From: Chloroflexota bacterium
GTDB lineage: Bacteria; Chloroflexota; Dormibacteria; Dormibacterales; Dormibacteraceae
DNA: 24,239 bases
Assembly: GCA_005880175.1 (NCBI GenBank)
Contig: VBJR01000065.1
Span: 1-24,239, forward strand
Direction of reading: 5' to 3'
Below, in pieces: positions 16,516 to 23,774 of the stretch (its first letter is position 1; every line of letters starts with the position of its first letter). The notes under the pieces are model-generated. The model saw only the letters and a list, made by a program, of their open reading frames with translations, was not told the DNA's origin and searched no databases. A program made the translations under genes and the position numbers.

Positions 16516-16770
16516 CTATGCGGTGACGCGCTCTCCGCCGGCGAGATGCGCCGACAGGAGCTCTCCGGCTCTGTCCAACGCAGCGGCCGCTTCGTCGAGC
16601 ATCGAGGAATAGGCCTGGAAGACGTGGGGCACCCGAGGGGTGATGTCCAGCGCGACCTCGACGTCGGCGGAAGCGGCTTGTCGCGCGAGGCGAACGGCGT
16701 CGTCGAGGAGAACCTCGTGACTTCCGGCCTGGATGACCAGGGGCGGCAGGCCGGACAGGTCCGCGAAAGC
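16516..16770 (-). pseudogene. C-terminal fragment of an alpha/beta-hydrolase (HSL/fold-3 esterase)
   Basis: This frame reads AFADLSGLPPLVIQAGSHEV, then LLDDAVRLARQA, then PHVFQAYSSMLDEAAAALDR, and ends at a TAG on the minus strand (16516-16518). That is the last 80 or so residues of a hormone-sensitive-lipase-like esterase, including the catalytic Asp (LLDD) and His (PHVFQ). The nucleophile elbow and everything before it are absent. Directly upstream, without a gap, is the start of a different gene in another phase (a LuxR/MalT ATPase), so this piece has no start of its own and is surely non-functional. In actinobacteria this esterase family hydrolyses short esters or lactones. Confidence 0.85.
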
Positions 16771-17141
16771 ACTCTGTCGACCAGCTGATCGACGTCCAGC
16801 GCAGCCGTCCCCGCAGGTTGCGTCTCGGGATCGACCGACCGCGCCGCGCTACGGATGGCGTCCAGAACGACGCCCCAGAATCGCTGCGCATCATGCTGGT
16901 CGCGGTCCACGGATACGAACGCGACGCGGCGAACGTTGGTGGAATGGTCAGTCCACGCCCGCAGTAGCGAGGTCTTCCCACTCCCCGGCGGCGCCGAGAT
17001 GACCGTCACCCGCCTGGACACGGCGCGATCCAACATCTCGAGAAGGTCATCCCGGTCCAGCAGGCCACGAGCGACCGAAACGTCTCTCGAGATCGGCTGC
17101 TGCGGGTGCAGCCCGCGCTGCGTTGTCGCCAACCTGGTCAT
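16771..17141 (-). pseudogene. N-terminal fragment of a MalT/LuxR-type ATPase regulator
   Basis: From ATG 17141 (or GTG 17153) the frame reads SVARGLLDRDDLLEMLDRAV then RVTVISAPPGSGKTSLLRAW, which is the N-terminus and Walker A of the large MalT-type LuxR regulators. VAFVSVDRDQHDAQRFWGVV and LDVDQLVDRVL follow as expected. At about 16771 similarity ends where the hydrolase tail begins; the same phase then runs on as low-complexity sequence. Intact relatives are about 850-900 residues with a Walker B, TPR array and C-terminal helix-turn-helix, all missing here. The joint therefore reflects a large deletion or rearrangement between two minus-strand genes. Confidence 0.8.
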
Positions 17142-17227
17142 GCTCTGCCCCACGGTCGAGTGCTGCGATCAGGGTACGATCCGATCGTCCTCTCCCTCGA
17201 GAGCCGCGCCGGTGTCCAGCTCATCGG

Positions 17228-18048
17228 TCACCCCTGTCGAGCCGCCTGCGAGGCATCCGCGCCGGCCAGGCCGAACCGGGCGGCGCTCGCATCCAGGCGG
17301 CCCAGCCCTCGGCCGACGAGATCACGCCAGCGGTCGGCTATCGCGGCCGCCACCGGCGCCGCGTCCGGCCCTGCCTCCGCGCGCACCAGGTCGAGGTCCT
17401 TGAGCGCCCACTCGAGCGGGAATTGGGGAGAATGGTCGCCCGTCTCCATCTTGGCCAGCCGCGCGAGGGCCGTGACCGACGCCAGCGGACCGCCCTCGGC
17501 GGCGGCACGGACGGCGTCGTACGGTACCCCCAGGCGATCCGCGATGGCGCTGGCCTCGGCGGCCGCCTCGACCTCGAAAGCCAGCCAGGTGTTCAGCACG
17601 AGCTTGGTGCGCATGCCCAGGCCGGCCGCACCGAGCCAGAGAGTGCGCTGGCCAAGGGCGGCGAACACCGGAGCGAGTGGGCCGCGGGCTTGGTTCGGAC
17701 CGGAGGCGAGGATCGTCAGCTGGCCGTTGCGTGCCGGCTCCCGCGTTCCCGACACCGGCGCGTCCACGAAGGCGACGTCGCGACGCCGGGTCGCGGTCTC
17801 CGCGACCAGCCGCTCGGTCGCCTCGATCCCGATGGTGCCCATCTGCGCCCAGATGCTGTCGGGCGCACGGCGTCGGCCGGCTCGACGTGCGCGGTCGCGC
17901 CGCGCTCAGCCAAGGGCGCGGCCGTGGCCGGTGTGCGATCCCAGACATCGACCGGGAACCCCTCGTCGAGCAGACGCGCGGTCATGCCGGCGCCCATGAT
18001 CCCGGTTCCGAGCAGGGCCACCCGTGGCTTGCCGGTGTCGCTGTCCAT
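17228..18048 (-). pseudogene. 3-hydroxyisobutyrate-dehydrogenase-like NAD(P)-dependent oxidoreductase, internal deletion
   Basis: The first phase, from ATG 18048, has the Rossmann motif VALLGTGIMGAGMTARLLDEG and runs to VEPADAVR near 17875. A second phase resumes with DSIWAQMGTIGIEATERL and continues through FVDAPVSGTREPARNGQL and GLGMRTKLVLNTWLAFEVEA, with the catalytic Lys in the last, to the stop at 17228. About 30 codons that normally encode the second half of the NAD fold (the VVxTMLPDxxAV segment) are missing at the joint, and the frame changes. The family reduces or oxidises beta-hydroxy acids. With the cofactor fold broken the product would be inactive. It diverges from the multicopper oxidase; 337 bp separate them. 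Confidence 0.85.
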
Positions 18049-18385
18049 GTGTCCTGTCCTCCTCGGACCGTCGCCGGGCGCATTCCCCGACGGAAGGCTC
18101 GGCCCTCACGATCTCGCATCACCGATACACGATTCGAGTCCGTCCGCGACTTGGGGAACCGGGCTGGCCGGGATCGAGGCGCCGGGGCTCCGGCCGAGCG
18201 GCGCGAGGGCGCCCGCGGACGCCGGCGCTCCCGGCGGCGCCTGCGATGGGCCCTGCATGCAGACGACGCTACTCGACCGGATGCCCCTCGCTTCCTCGCG
18301 CGACGACCGTCCGCTCCGCTTCGGTGCTCGAACCCGCGGTCGCGGTGGGCTCGGGCCCTGGGACCGGATCGGGTAGGGTCGGGTG
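18049..18385. other. 337-bp divergent intergenic region
   Basis: It lies between the dehydrogenase-like gene (minus) and the multicopper oxidase (plus) and should hold promoters for both. No convincing -35/-10 pair was seen in this GC-rich DNA. It contains copy B of the 37-bp repeat at 18234-18270. Translations in this region are low-complexity. Confidence 0.5.
18234..18270. repeat. 37-bp dispersed repeat, copy B (upstream of the multicopper oxidase)
   Basis: It matches 11764-11800 at 33 of 37 bases without gaps. It ends 115 bp before the oxidase ATG. The bases flanking the two copies do not align further, so the repeat is confined to this element. No terminal inverted repeats or target duplication suggest a mobile element. 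Confidence 0.6.
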
Positions 18386-20078
18386 ATGGGCCGATCGCTG
18401 ACCGCCCCGCTGCCGCCGTTCGTCGATGCGTTACCGGTGCCGCGGCGCCTCGTGGCGACCGAGCACGACGGCCGGCTGACCGTGCCGATGCGCGTCGGGA
18501 TGCACCGCTTCCACCGGGACCTGGCCGAGTCGAGGATCTGGGGCTACGGCGGGACGATCCCGGGCCCGACGATCGAGACCGAGCGCGGGCAGCCCGTCGC
18601 GGTCGAGTGGCGCAACGAGCTCGAGGGCGCGCTGCCCGTCGTGGTGACGACCGCCCCGGAGCACGCAGACGCCGATGGCGTCCCGGTGCAGTGCCTCCCG
18701 GGCCTGAGCGGGGGCTCGCCCGACGAGCGGGCGGCGGCGCTGACCGGACACACGGTTGTGCACCTGCACGGCGGCCTCGCTCCGGCGTCCTACGACGGCT
18801 GGACCGAGAACCTCTTCGCTCCCGGCCAGCCGGCGATCTTCCACTACCCGAACGACCAGCGGGCGGCGCTGCTCTGGTACCACGACCACGTCATGGGCGT
18901 CACCAGGTTCGACGTGTACGCCGGCCTGGCGGGGCTGTGGATCGTGCGGGACGAACGCGAGAGGGAGCTGGGCCTGCCCGCGGCGTCGTTCGAGGTGCCG
19001 CTGCTGATCCAGGACCGCAACTTCGACCTCGACCGCCAGGGGAGGTTGACCGGCCGGCTGGTCCACAAGACCGACCCGGACGTGATGGAGGCCTTCCCGC
19101 CGTTCACCGTCGTCAACGGCAAGGTCTGGCCGGTGCTCGACGTCCAGCCGGCCACCTACCGCCTGCGCGTGATCAACGGCTCCAACGCCCGCACCTACCG
19201 GCTCGTGCTGCTCCACGACGGCGAGGTCGAGCTCCGGCGGATCACCCAGATCGGCACCGACCACGGACTGCTCCGCGCGCCCGTCAGCGTGCCGTCGGAC
19301 GGGCTCGTGCTGGCCTCGGCCGAGCGCGCGGACCTGCTGGTCGACTTCTCGGACCTCGAGCCCGGCAGCGAGCTCACGCTGCTCAACACCGCCGTCGCCC
19401 ATGCGCTTCCGCGTCGTCGCGGGCCCGGCGACCGGCCGGCCCGTCCCCGGCGCCCTCGCCCTGGACTACGGCCTGCCGGCGCCGGAGGCGCTGGCGGGCG
19501 CGCCGAGGCGGGCGATCGCGCTCGTCGAGCGGGAGCTGGACCACGAACCCAACATGCTCACCATGCGCGAGCTCGCCGTCGCCGACGACGGCCATGCTGG
19601 ACCGGTCGTCACGATCGCCGACGGCGAGCTGACCACCCGCTACCGCACGGTCGCCGCCCACTTCGAGGACGCCACGACGTTCTTCCCGATGCTCGGCCGG
19701 CACGAGGTCTGGCAGCTCATCAACCTCACGGGCGACACGCACCCCATCCACGTCCATCTCGACCCGTTCCAGATCCTCTCGCGACGCCCGATCCGCTACG
19801 AGATCCCGGAAGGTGGCATCGACGACGTCGACCTCAGCGCCGCGGTCACCCTCGAACGCGACCCCGACGACGAGCTCGACCACCGGATCGACGACAACGA
19901 GCGTGGTCTCAAGGACACCGTCCGCGTCAACCCGCACGAGATGGTCGAGATCGCGGTCCGCTTCAACACCTACAGCGGGCGGTACATGTACCACTGCCAC
20001 ATCCTGGAGCACGAGGATCGCGACATGATGCGGCCCTTCGTGACGATGCCGGCGGAGCTCATGCGCTTCATGGCCTGA
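18386..20078 (+). pseudogene. CotA/bilirubin-oxidase-like multicopper oxidase with internal gap and frameshift
   Basis: All four copper motifs are present: HLHGG (His126, His128), WYHDHVMG (His166, His168), HPIHVHLDPF, and YHCHILEHEDRDMM. The first phase runs from ATG 18386 to LTLLNTAV near 19396; the second resumes as MRFRVVAGPATGRP at 19401 and reads to 20078. In intact relatives a linker of some 10-25 residues joins LxNTA to (V)MRFRV, so a short stretch is missing and the phase changes by one. No signal peptide is seen, as in spore-coat CotA and phenoxazinone synthase. Members oxidise phenols, bilirubin or metals while reducing oxygen to water. If the break is real, the domain 3 copper ligands are never made in phase and the enzyme is dead. 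GTG 18383 is an alternative start. Confidence 0.88.
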
Positions 20079-20092
20079 CCGGGTCAGGCCAT
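20070..20092 (+). terminator. Strong hairpin containing the multicopper oxidase stop codon
   Basis: This is a perfect inverted repeat of 11-base arms, ATGGCCTGACC and GGTCAGGCCAT, around a single central G. The TGA stop (20076-20078) is inside the left arm. No T-run follows. Perfect pairing of this length just at a gene end is unlikely by chance and supports a terminator or 3'-stabilising structure. Confidence 0.7.
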
Positions 20093-20148
20093 CGTGCTGC
20101 ACGTTCTGCTCCGGCTGGCGGGCTGAAGCATCCCACCAGCCGGCAGCC

Positions 20149-20517
20149 TCATCGGGCGCGCTCGGCCACCCATGCCCGCACGTCGGCTGCATCGATTGCC
20201 ATTCGCGAGCCGGGCCGAAGTTGCTGGAGCCGTGTATCGAAGAACGCTCCCGCGCGCAGGCGGTACTCGGGAAAGACGCTGTGGAGCGGCCCGACCTGCG
20301 CCCCGCTCTCCCCGAGCGCGTGCCGTATGAGCTCGTGCGACAGGTCGAGGCGTCCGTTGACTTCGTCCGCGAAGTCGTTGTCGCTGCGGTCGGGGGACCA
20401 GCGCTTCAGTCGGATCGGTCTGGGTGGCTGTCCCGGCCGGTGAACTTCGGCCGCCCATGCCATCGATGGTGCTGAGCGGCGGTGCACGACGTACGTGGTT
20501 GCGGGAAGAGACATCAT
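20149..20517 (-). CDS. Hypothetical protein, unrecognised
   Basis: This 122-residue frame begins MMSLPATTYVVHRRSAPSMA. The second ATG (20514) is better spaced from the GGAGG upstream and is the likelier start. The sequence is rich in charged residues (RLKRWSPDRSDNDFADEVNG, then LSHELIRHALGESG), has no hydrophobic segment, and ends AIDAADVRAWVAERAR. Amino-acid composition looks like a real soluble protein rather than a shadow frame. I recognise no family. It converges on the multicopper oxidase, about 70 bp from its stop. Confidence 0.55.
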   Translation of the reverse strand: MMSLPATTYVVHRRSAPSMAWAAEVHRPGQPPRPIRLKRWSPDRSDNDFADEVNGRLDLSHELIRHALGESGAQVGPLHSVFPEYRLRAGAFFDTRLQQLRPGSRMAIDAADVRAWVAERAR

Positions 20518-20887
20518 CGCCTCCGTGATTCCGGCTAGCGGTGGTCGGAGGACCTTGGGCGCCTGCGGCGCCTGCTCTGGGACGACCCAGCGGCACGCTT
20601 GGTGCCGCCCCACGTCAAGTCGTGGTTTCCGCATGCCAATTCTAGCCAGCCCGCCAGGTGCCGAGCTCGAGCCCGCCCATCCGGACACGCTGGACTCGGT
20701 GCGGGTCGTGGAGATCGGAGCCCTGCTGGGCGGGACCGCGGGCCAGCACGCCACGTACGTGCAGGTCCGGCGGACGCACGACTGAGCACCGCGGGGCCCG
20801 CTCACGGCGGACCAGACCGCCCAGGGCCCAACGAGGGGGAGGCGCCCAGGGCGCCTCCCGCCGTCCGAACCGCTCGCGCGCGTGGAC
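20518..20887. other. 370-bp stretch with one doubtful small frame
   Basis: A plus-strand frame at 20633-20785 (ATG, 50 residues, ending HATYVQVRRTHD) is divergent from the hypothetical gene and has moderately protein-like composition, but no ribosome site or family. The sequence at 20565-20575 repeats the first 11 bases of the 37-bp element, possibly by chance. A terminator hairpin lies at 20838-20860. Confidence 0.3.
20838..20860 (-). terminator. Terminator hairpin downstream of the DUF4232 fragment
   Basis: A perfect 10-bp stem, GGGAGGCGCC with GGCGCCTCCC, encloses a 3-base loop. On the minus strand it begins about 27 bases after the DUF4232 stop. No T-run, but the pairing is very strong. 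Confidence 0.7.
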
Positions 20888-21213
20888 TCAGGTCCCCGTC
20901 GCGGGCGCCACGGCAGTCACGTCGATCTCCCCGCCGTTGCACGGGGCCAGGCCCCAGGTGACGGGGATGGTCCAGTGGTGGTACGCATCCGGCGGCGTGA
21001 TCTCCCGCTGCGACGCCGCGGCGCACCTGGTGCCGCCGTCGTACCACGATCTCCAGCCGGCCGGAGCGTGACCAGCCTGGGCCCGGAGTCCAGCGCCGGG
21101 ACGTTGGGACCATTCCGCATCCCGCCGCTGGCCCCGTTCTGGTTCCTGAACGCGATCGTGAGGCCGGGCAGGTCGCACGGCGGCCGGCGGCAGTCGGAGG
21201 TCACGGACGCCAC
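20888..21213 (-). pseudogene. DUF4232 domain fragment, 5'-truncated and frameshifted
   Basis: The minus-strand product reads SDCRRPPCDLPGLTIAFRNQ then SGPRLVTLRPA in one phase, and after about 21060 AGWRSWYDGGTRCAAASQRE then WGLAPCNGGEIDVTAV in another, ending at 20888. The last part matches the C-terminal strands of DUF4232, a beta-sandwich found in actinobacterial secreted or lipid-anchored proteins of unknown role. The signal peptide and first half of the domain are missing. The only possible start, GTG 21213, lies at the foot of the DUF1269 terminator hairpin, so the 5' end seems to have been deleted up to the neighbouring gene. Its own terminator (20838-20860) is preserved. Confidence 0.65.
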
Positions 21214-21246
21214 CCCGGGCCTCCTCTGTCGTGAGGAGAGCCGGGG
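21213..21246 (-). terminator. Terminator hairpin downstream of the DUF1269 gene
   Basis: Arms of 14 bases, CCCCGGGCCTCCTC and GAGGAGAGCCGGGG, pair at 12 of 14 positions around the loop TGTCGT. It starts about 10 bases after the minus-strand stop at 21256. Confidence 0.7.
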
Positions 21247-21255
21247 TGGGCAGAG

Positions 21256-21641
21256 CTAGCCGCTCACCGGCACCTCCGGCGGCGCTTCGGCGGCCGCCTG
21301 CTCCAGGGCCTCGTCGGTGGCCTCGTGGACTTCGCAATCGCCACCGAGCTCCTCGAGCTTCGCGGCGATCATGCTGGCCTCTTCGCAGCGGGCCAGAACG
21401 CCTACAGCGGCCTTGCCGGAGCCCAGCTCGGTGCCCAGCCGCCCCCTGTCCGATTCGGCGAGTCCGAGTCCCTTCCGATCTTCTGGGTCTTGACCTGACC
21501 TTTGTCGTCAAGCGCGAGGACTCCAATGGCCCCCAGCTTGACCTCCTTGCTGACCTTGTCCCAGGCCTTCAAGGACTGGACGGCGCCGTCGGCCGCCGCT
21601 TCGTCCTCGAACACCGAAATCACGACCTGCTTCTCACTCAT
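21256..21641 (-). pseudogene. DUF1269-family protein lacking its glycine-rich centre, frameshifted
   Basis: ATG 21641 has GAAGGAG seven bases upstream. Residues 1-56 (MSEKQVVISVFEDEAAADGA to KGQVKTQKIG) match the N-terminal ferredoxin-like domain of DUF1269. At about 21480 the phase changes and the sequence continues GLGLAESDRGRLGTELGSG, KAAVGVLARCEEASMIAAKL and a long acidic/Ala tail to the stop. Intact relatives have a glycine-zipper membrane hairpin of about 40 residues between these parts, here missing. Function of the family is unknown (stress-associated membrane-insertion type). The joint coincides with CTTCCGATCT (21472-21481), identical to the end of a common sequencing adapter, so an artefact should be considered. 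Confidence 0.8.
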
Positions 21642-21994
21642 GAACGTTCTCCTTCGGCGCCGAAGCGCTCGCTGCCATCAGCGTGAGGGACCAATCGAAG
21701 AGCCGCCCCCGCCACGAGCAGTCCAACATGGACGAAACGCTGACACAGGGCACTGGGTCCAGCGGCTGGCAGCGTTGATCGCGCGCCCGCGACGGGCGCC
21801 CCGCCGGCGCGGATCGCGCGATCGTGACCTTCCGGGCGTCAGGGGCGTGCCACGGCTCCGTCTCCGCGAAGCCGTGCCAGGCGTCGCCGGCTTCAAGCGT
21901 CCAGCAGCTGGGCGCCGCATCCGCTTCCTGGTTGCCACGATTCAGGTCGGCGGCCACTTCCAGACGGGCGGCGCGGCACGGAGAACTCTGCCGC
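21642..21994. other. 353-bp stretch without a recognised gene
   Basis: It lies between the lipoprotein and DUF1269 genes, both on the minus strand, and should contain the DUF1269 promoter. I see no repeat, hairpin or recognisable coding sequence; the longest frames have the composition of shadows. Confidence 0.45.
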
Positions 21995-22448
21995 TCAGGC
22001 GCCGGGGCTGGTGCCAGGCAGCTTCAGCACGACGACGAGGTAGGTCGTGTCGCTCCGGCCGGCGACCGTGACGGAACCGGTGTACGGCGCCGTTACCTTC
22101 CACATCCGGCCCCGATGTCGGGGTGCTGTAGACGGCGACCTGGCCGGTCGATGCCGAGCCGCCCAGGGAACCCGAACCGGCGACGGTGGCTCTGGGCGGG
22201 ATCGGGAACTCGCTCGGCCAGTTCGGCGGGAGCTGGCCGTCCAGCGACACCGACACCTGGCCATCGGGCGTGCCGACCTGGAAGTTCCGGGACGTGGAGG
22301 GCTGGGCGGACGGCTGGGCGGACGGCGAGCTCGTCGGTGACGGTAGAGACGAGGTCGTGGATGAGCCGCAACCGCCCAACAGGAGCGTCGCGACGAGGAC
22401 ACCCGTTCCGAGGGGGCTGAACCGCCGGGCTGTGGTGGATATGGACAT
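21995..22448 (-). pseudogene. Secreted lipoprotein, internal gap and frameshift
   Basis: From ATG 22448 the product begins with a type II signal peptide: basic MSISTTARR, hydrophobic TGVLVATLLLGG and Cys27 in LLGGC. A Ser/Pro-rich linker (SLPSPTSSPSAQPS) follows, then GQLPPNWPSEFPIPPRATVA and TGQVAVYSTPTSGPDV. At about 22105 the phase changes and WKVTAPYTGSVTV then TYLVVVLKLPGTSPGA leads to the stop at 21995. A middle piece, perhaps 15-25 residues with the usual Y/F-rich helix, seems lost. The hairpin CCCCGA-TG-TCGGGG (22110-22123) lies at the joint. The protein would be anchored outside the membrane; its role is unknown. ATG 22463 is an alternative start. Confidence 0.7.
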
Positions 22449-22602
22449 GACCCAACAATCCATCTCGCCGCCCGCGCCGGACCCTGCGAAAGCCGCAGGT
22501 GTTGGACGTGTCGTTGGGTAGCTGCCGGCTCGTCGGCGGTGCCGGCCTGAGCCCGTGCCTCGGACTGGTCGCGCCCGCTGACCGACCACCTACCATGACC
22601 CG

Positions 22603-23118
22603 GTGGGCGTGAAGCCGTTCTACGAGGGCTGGGAGCGCGTGCAGAGGCGGCTGGTCGACCGGCTGCCGTCACTGGGGCTCGAGGAGCTGGCGCTCCGCGG
22701 CATCGACGGATGGCCGATCTGGGCGCTGGTCAGCCATCTCGCCGGCGGCCGCGTCTACTGGCTGTGCGGCCACTTCCGGGAGCCCGGGGCCGAGACGACC
22801 GCCTTCCCGAATCCGTTCGGCGACTGCTGGGAGGACCAGCCCGACCATCCGAGGAGCTCGGCCGAGCTGCTGTTCGCGGTCGAGAGCTCCTGGCGGATCG
22901 TGGAGTCGTGCCTGGAGCGCTGGACCCCGGAGATGCTCGGCGAGACGTTCGAGTGCGAGTTGGCTGGCACTGTCCAGCAGCACACTCGCCAGTCGGTCCT
23001 GACGCGGCTCCTGGCGCACGACGCGTTCCATGCCGGGGAGGTCTCACTCGTGCTGGGCATGCATGGCCTGCCCTCGCTGGACCCGGGGGGGCCGCCCGAC
23101 CCCGCCCCACCAATGTAG
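22603..23118 (+). CDS. DinB-like (DinB_2/DUF664) four-helix metalloprotein
   Basis: This 171-residue protein has the DinB-fold pattern of three metal-binding histidines: His45 in ALVSHLAGGRVYWLCG, and His139 and His143 in LLAHDAFHAGEVSLVLG. HTRQSVLTRL just before the last pair is also typical. Relatives include mycothiol- or bacillithiol-dependent transferases and many proteins of unknown role; no substrate can be given. The start is GTG 22603 (GTG 22609 also possible); the ATG at 22595 is out of phase and reads a five-codon frame. It diverges from the lipoprotein gene. Confidence 0.85.
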   Translation: MGVKPFYEGWERVQRRLVDRLPSLGLEELALRGIDGWPIWALVSHLAGGRVYWLCGHFREPGAETTAFPNPFGDCWEDQPDHPRSSAELLFAVESSWRIVESCLERWTPEMLGETFECELAGTVQQHTRQSVLTRLLAHDAFHAGEVSLVLGMHGLPSLDPGGPPDPAPPM

Positions 23119-23152
23119 GCAACCGTGGGCGTCGCCACGGGGTTCGGGAGTG

Positions 23153-23179
23153 TTGACTATACCAACTATTTGATATAGC
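23153..23179 (+). promoter_or_regulatory. Promoter with overlapping palindromic operator of the PadR gene
   Basis: TATACCAA-CTAT-TTGATATA (23158-23177) is an inverted repeat with 8-base arms differing at one base pair, in an AT-rich island that stands out from the GC-rich surroundings. TTGACT (23153-23158) and TATAGC (23174-23179), 15 bases apart, are plausible -35 and -10 boxes. The ATG is only 8 bases after the -10 box, so the mRNA would be leaderless or nearly so. PadR regulators commonly bind AT-rich palindromes in their own promoters, so autorepression is inferred. Confidence 0.75.
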
Positions 23180-23187
23180 CTCCCCTC

Positions 23188-23529
23188 ATGCCCCCGGACC
23201 CCGACCGCCCCCAGCGCGTCACCCTCCCCACGCTCCAGATCCTCGCCGCCTTCATGGCCGACCTGAAGCGCGACGACTGGTACGGCCGGGCGCTCTCGGT
23301 CCATACCGGGCTCGGGTCCGGCACCGTGCTGCAGTGCCTCTACCGGCTGGAGAACTGGGGCTGGCTGGAGTCGCGCTGGGAGGATCGAGACCTGGCGACG
23401 CGCGACGGCCGTCCGCCGCGGCGGTTCTACACCCTGACCGGCGTCGGGCAGCGGGAGGCGCGGGCGCTGCTCGCGGAGCGGTTCAAGGGCCAGCTGCGGT
23501 TCGCGCCGGGCGGAGGGGGTGTCGGGTGA
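23188..23529 (+). CDS. PadR-family winged-helix transcriptional regulator
   Basis: The 113-residue protein fits a short PadR: TLQILAAFMADLKRDDWYGR, recognition helix region TGLGSGTVLQCLYRLENWGW, and the beta-wing LESRWEDRD to RPPRRFYTLTGVG, followed by the helix GQREARALLAERF. PadR proteins are dimeric repressors that respond to small molecules, often phenolics or drugs, and often control a transporter. ATG 23188 follows the operator-promoter directly. A small frame overlaps its stop by GTGA, suggesting a coupled gene. The target beyond itself is not evident. Confidence 0.93.
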   Translation: MPPDPDRPQRVTLPTLQILAAFMADLKRDDWYGRALSVHTGLGSGTVLQCLYRLENWGWLESRWEDRDLATRDGRPPRRFYTLTGVGQREARALLAERFKGQLRFAPGGGGVG

Positions 23530-23774
23530 ATCAGGAGGCCGATCAGGTGACTCCGATGGACGCGCCTGCCGGCATCTCCTCGAATCGCAGGCGGCATGCC
23601 GCGACCGCGATCGGCCCGGCGGAATGGCTGGCGCGCTTTCGCGGCGCCGGGGCTGGCGGTGATCCTGCGGTGGGCGGCGGCGGCGGGTGTGACCGCCGCG
23701 CTCCGGCGACGTCGGGCCGCGGAGTCGACCATGTTCCCGTCAGTGACGATCAGACGGGCGGCTTCTGCCCGTAG
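23526..23774 (+). CDS. Small hypothetical ORF coupled to the PadR gene
   Basis: GTG 23526 overlaps the PadR stop, and the 82-residue frame begins VNQEADQVTPMDAPAG, then turns Gly/Asp-rich. In actinobacteria a PadR gene is often followed by a coupled gene for a small membrane protein. Here a hydrophobic stretch GLAVILRWAAAAGVTAAL appears only in the neighbouring phase (about 23655-23705), so this may be a frameshifted remnant of such a gene. The end overlaps the converging methyltransferase gene by 25 bases. Low certainty. Confidence 0.35.
   Translation: MNQEADQVTPMDAPAGISSNRRRHAATAIGPAEWLARFRGAGAGGDPAVGGGGGCDRRAPATSGRGVDHVPVSDDQTGGFCP

Noticed and set aside
20565..20590. Third copy of the 37-bp element
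   Set aside because: Only the first 11 bases and a TGGG match; in this composition that is expected by chance.
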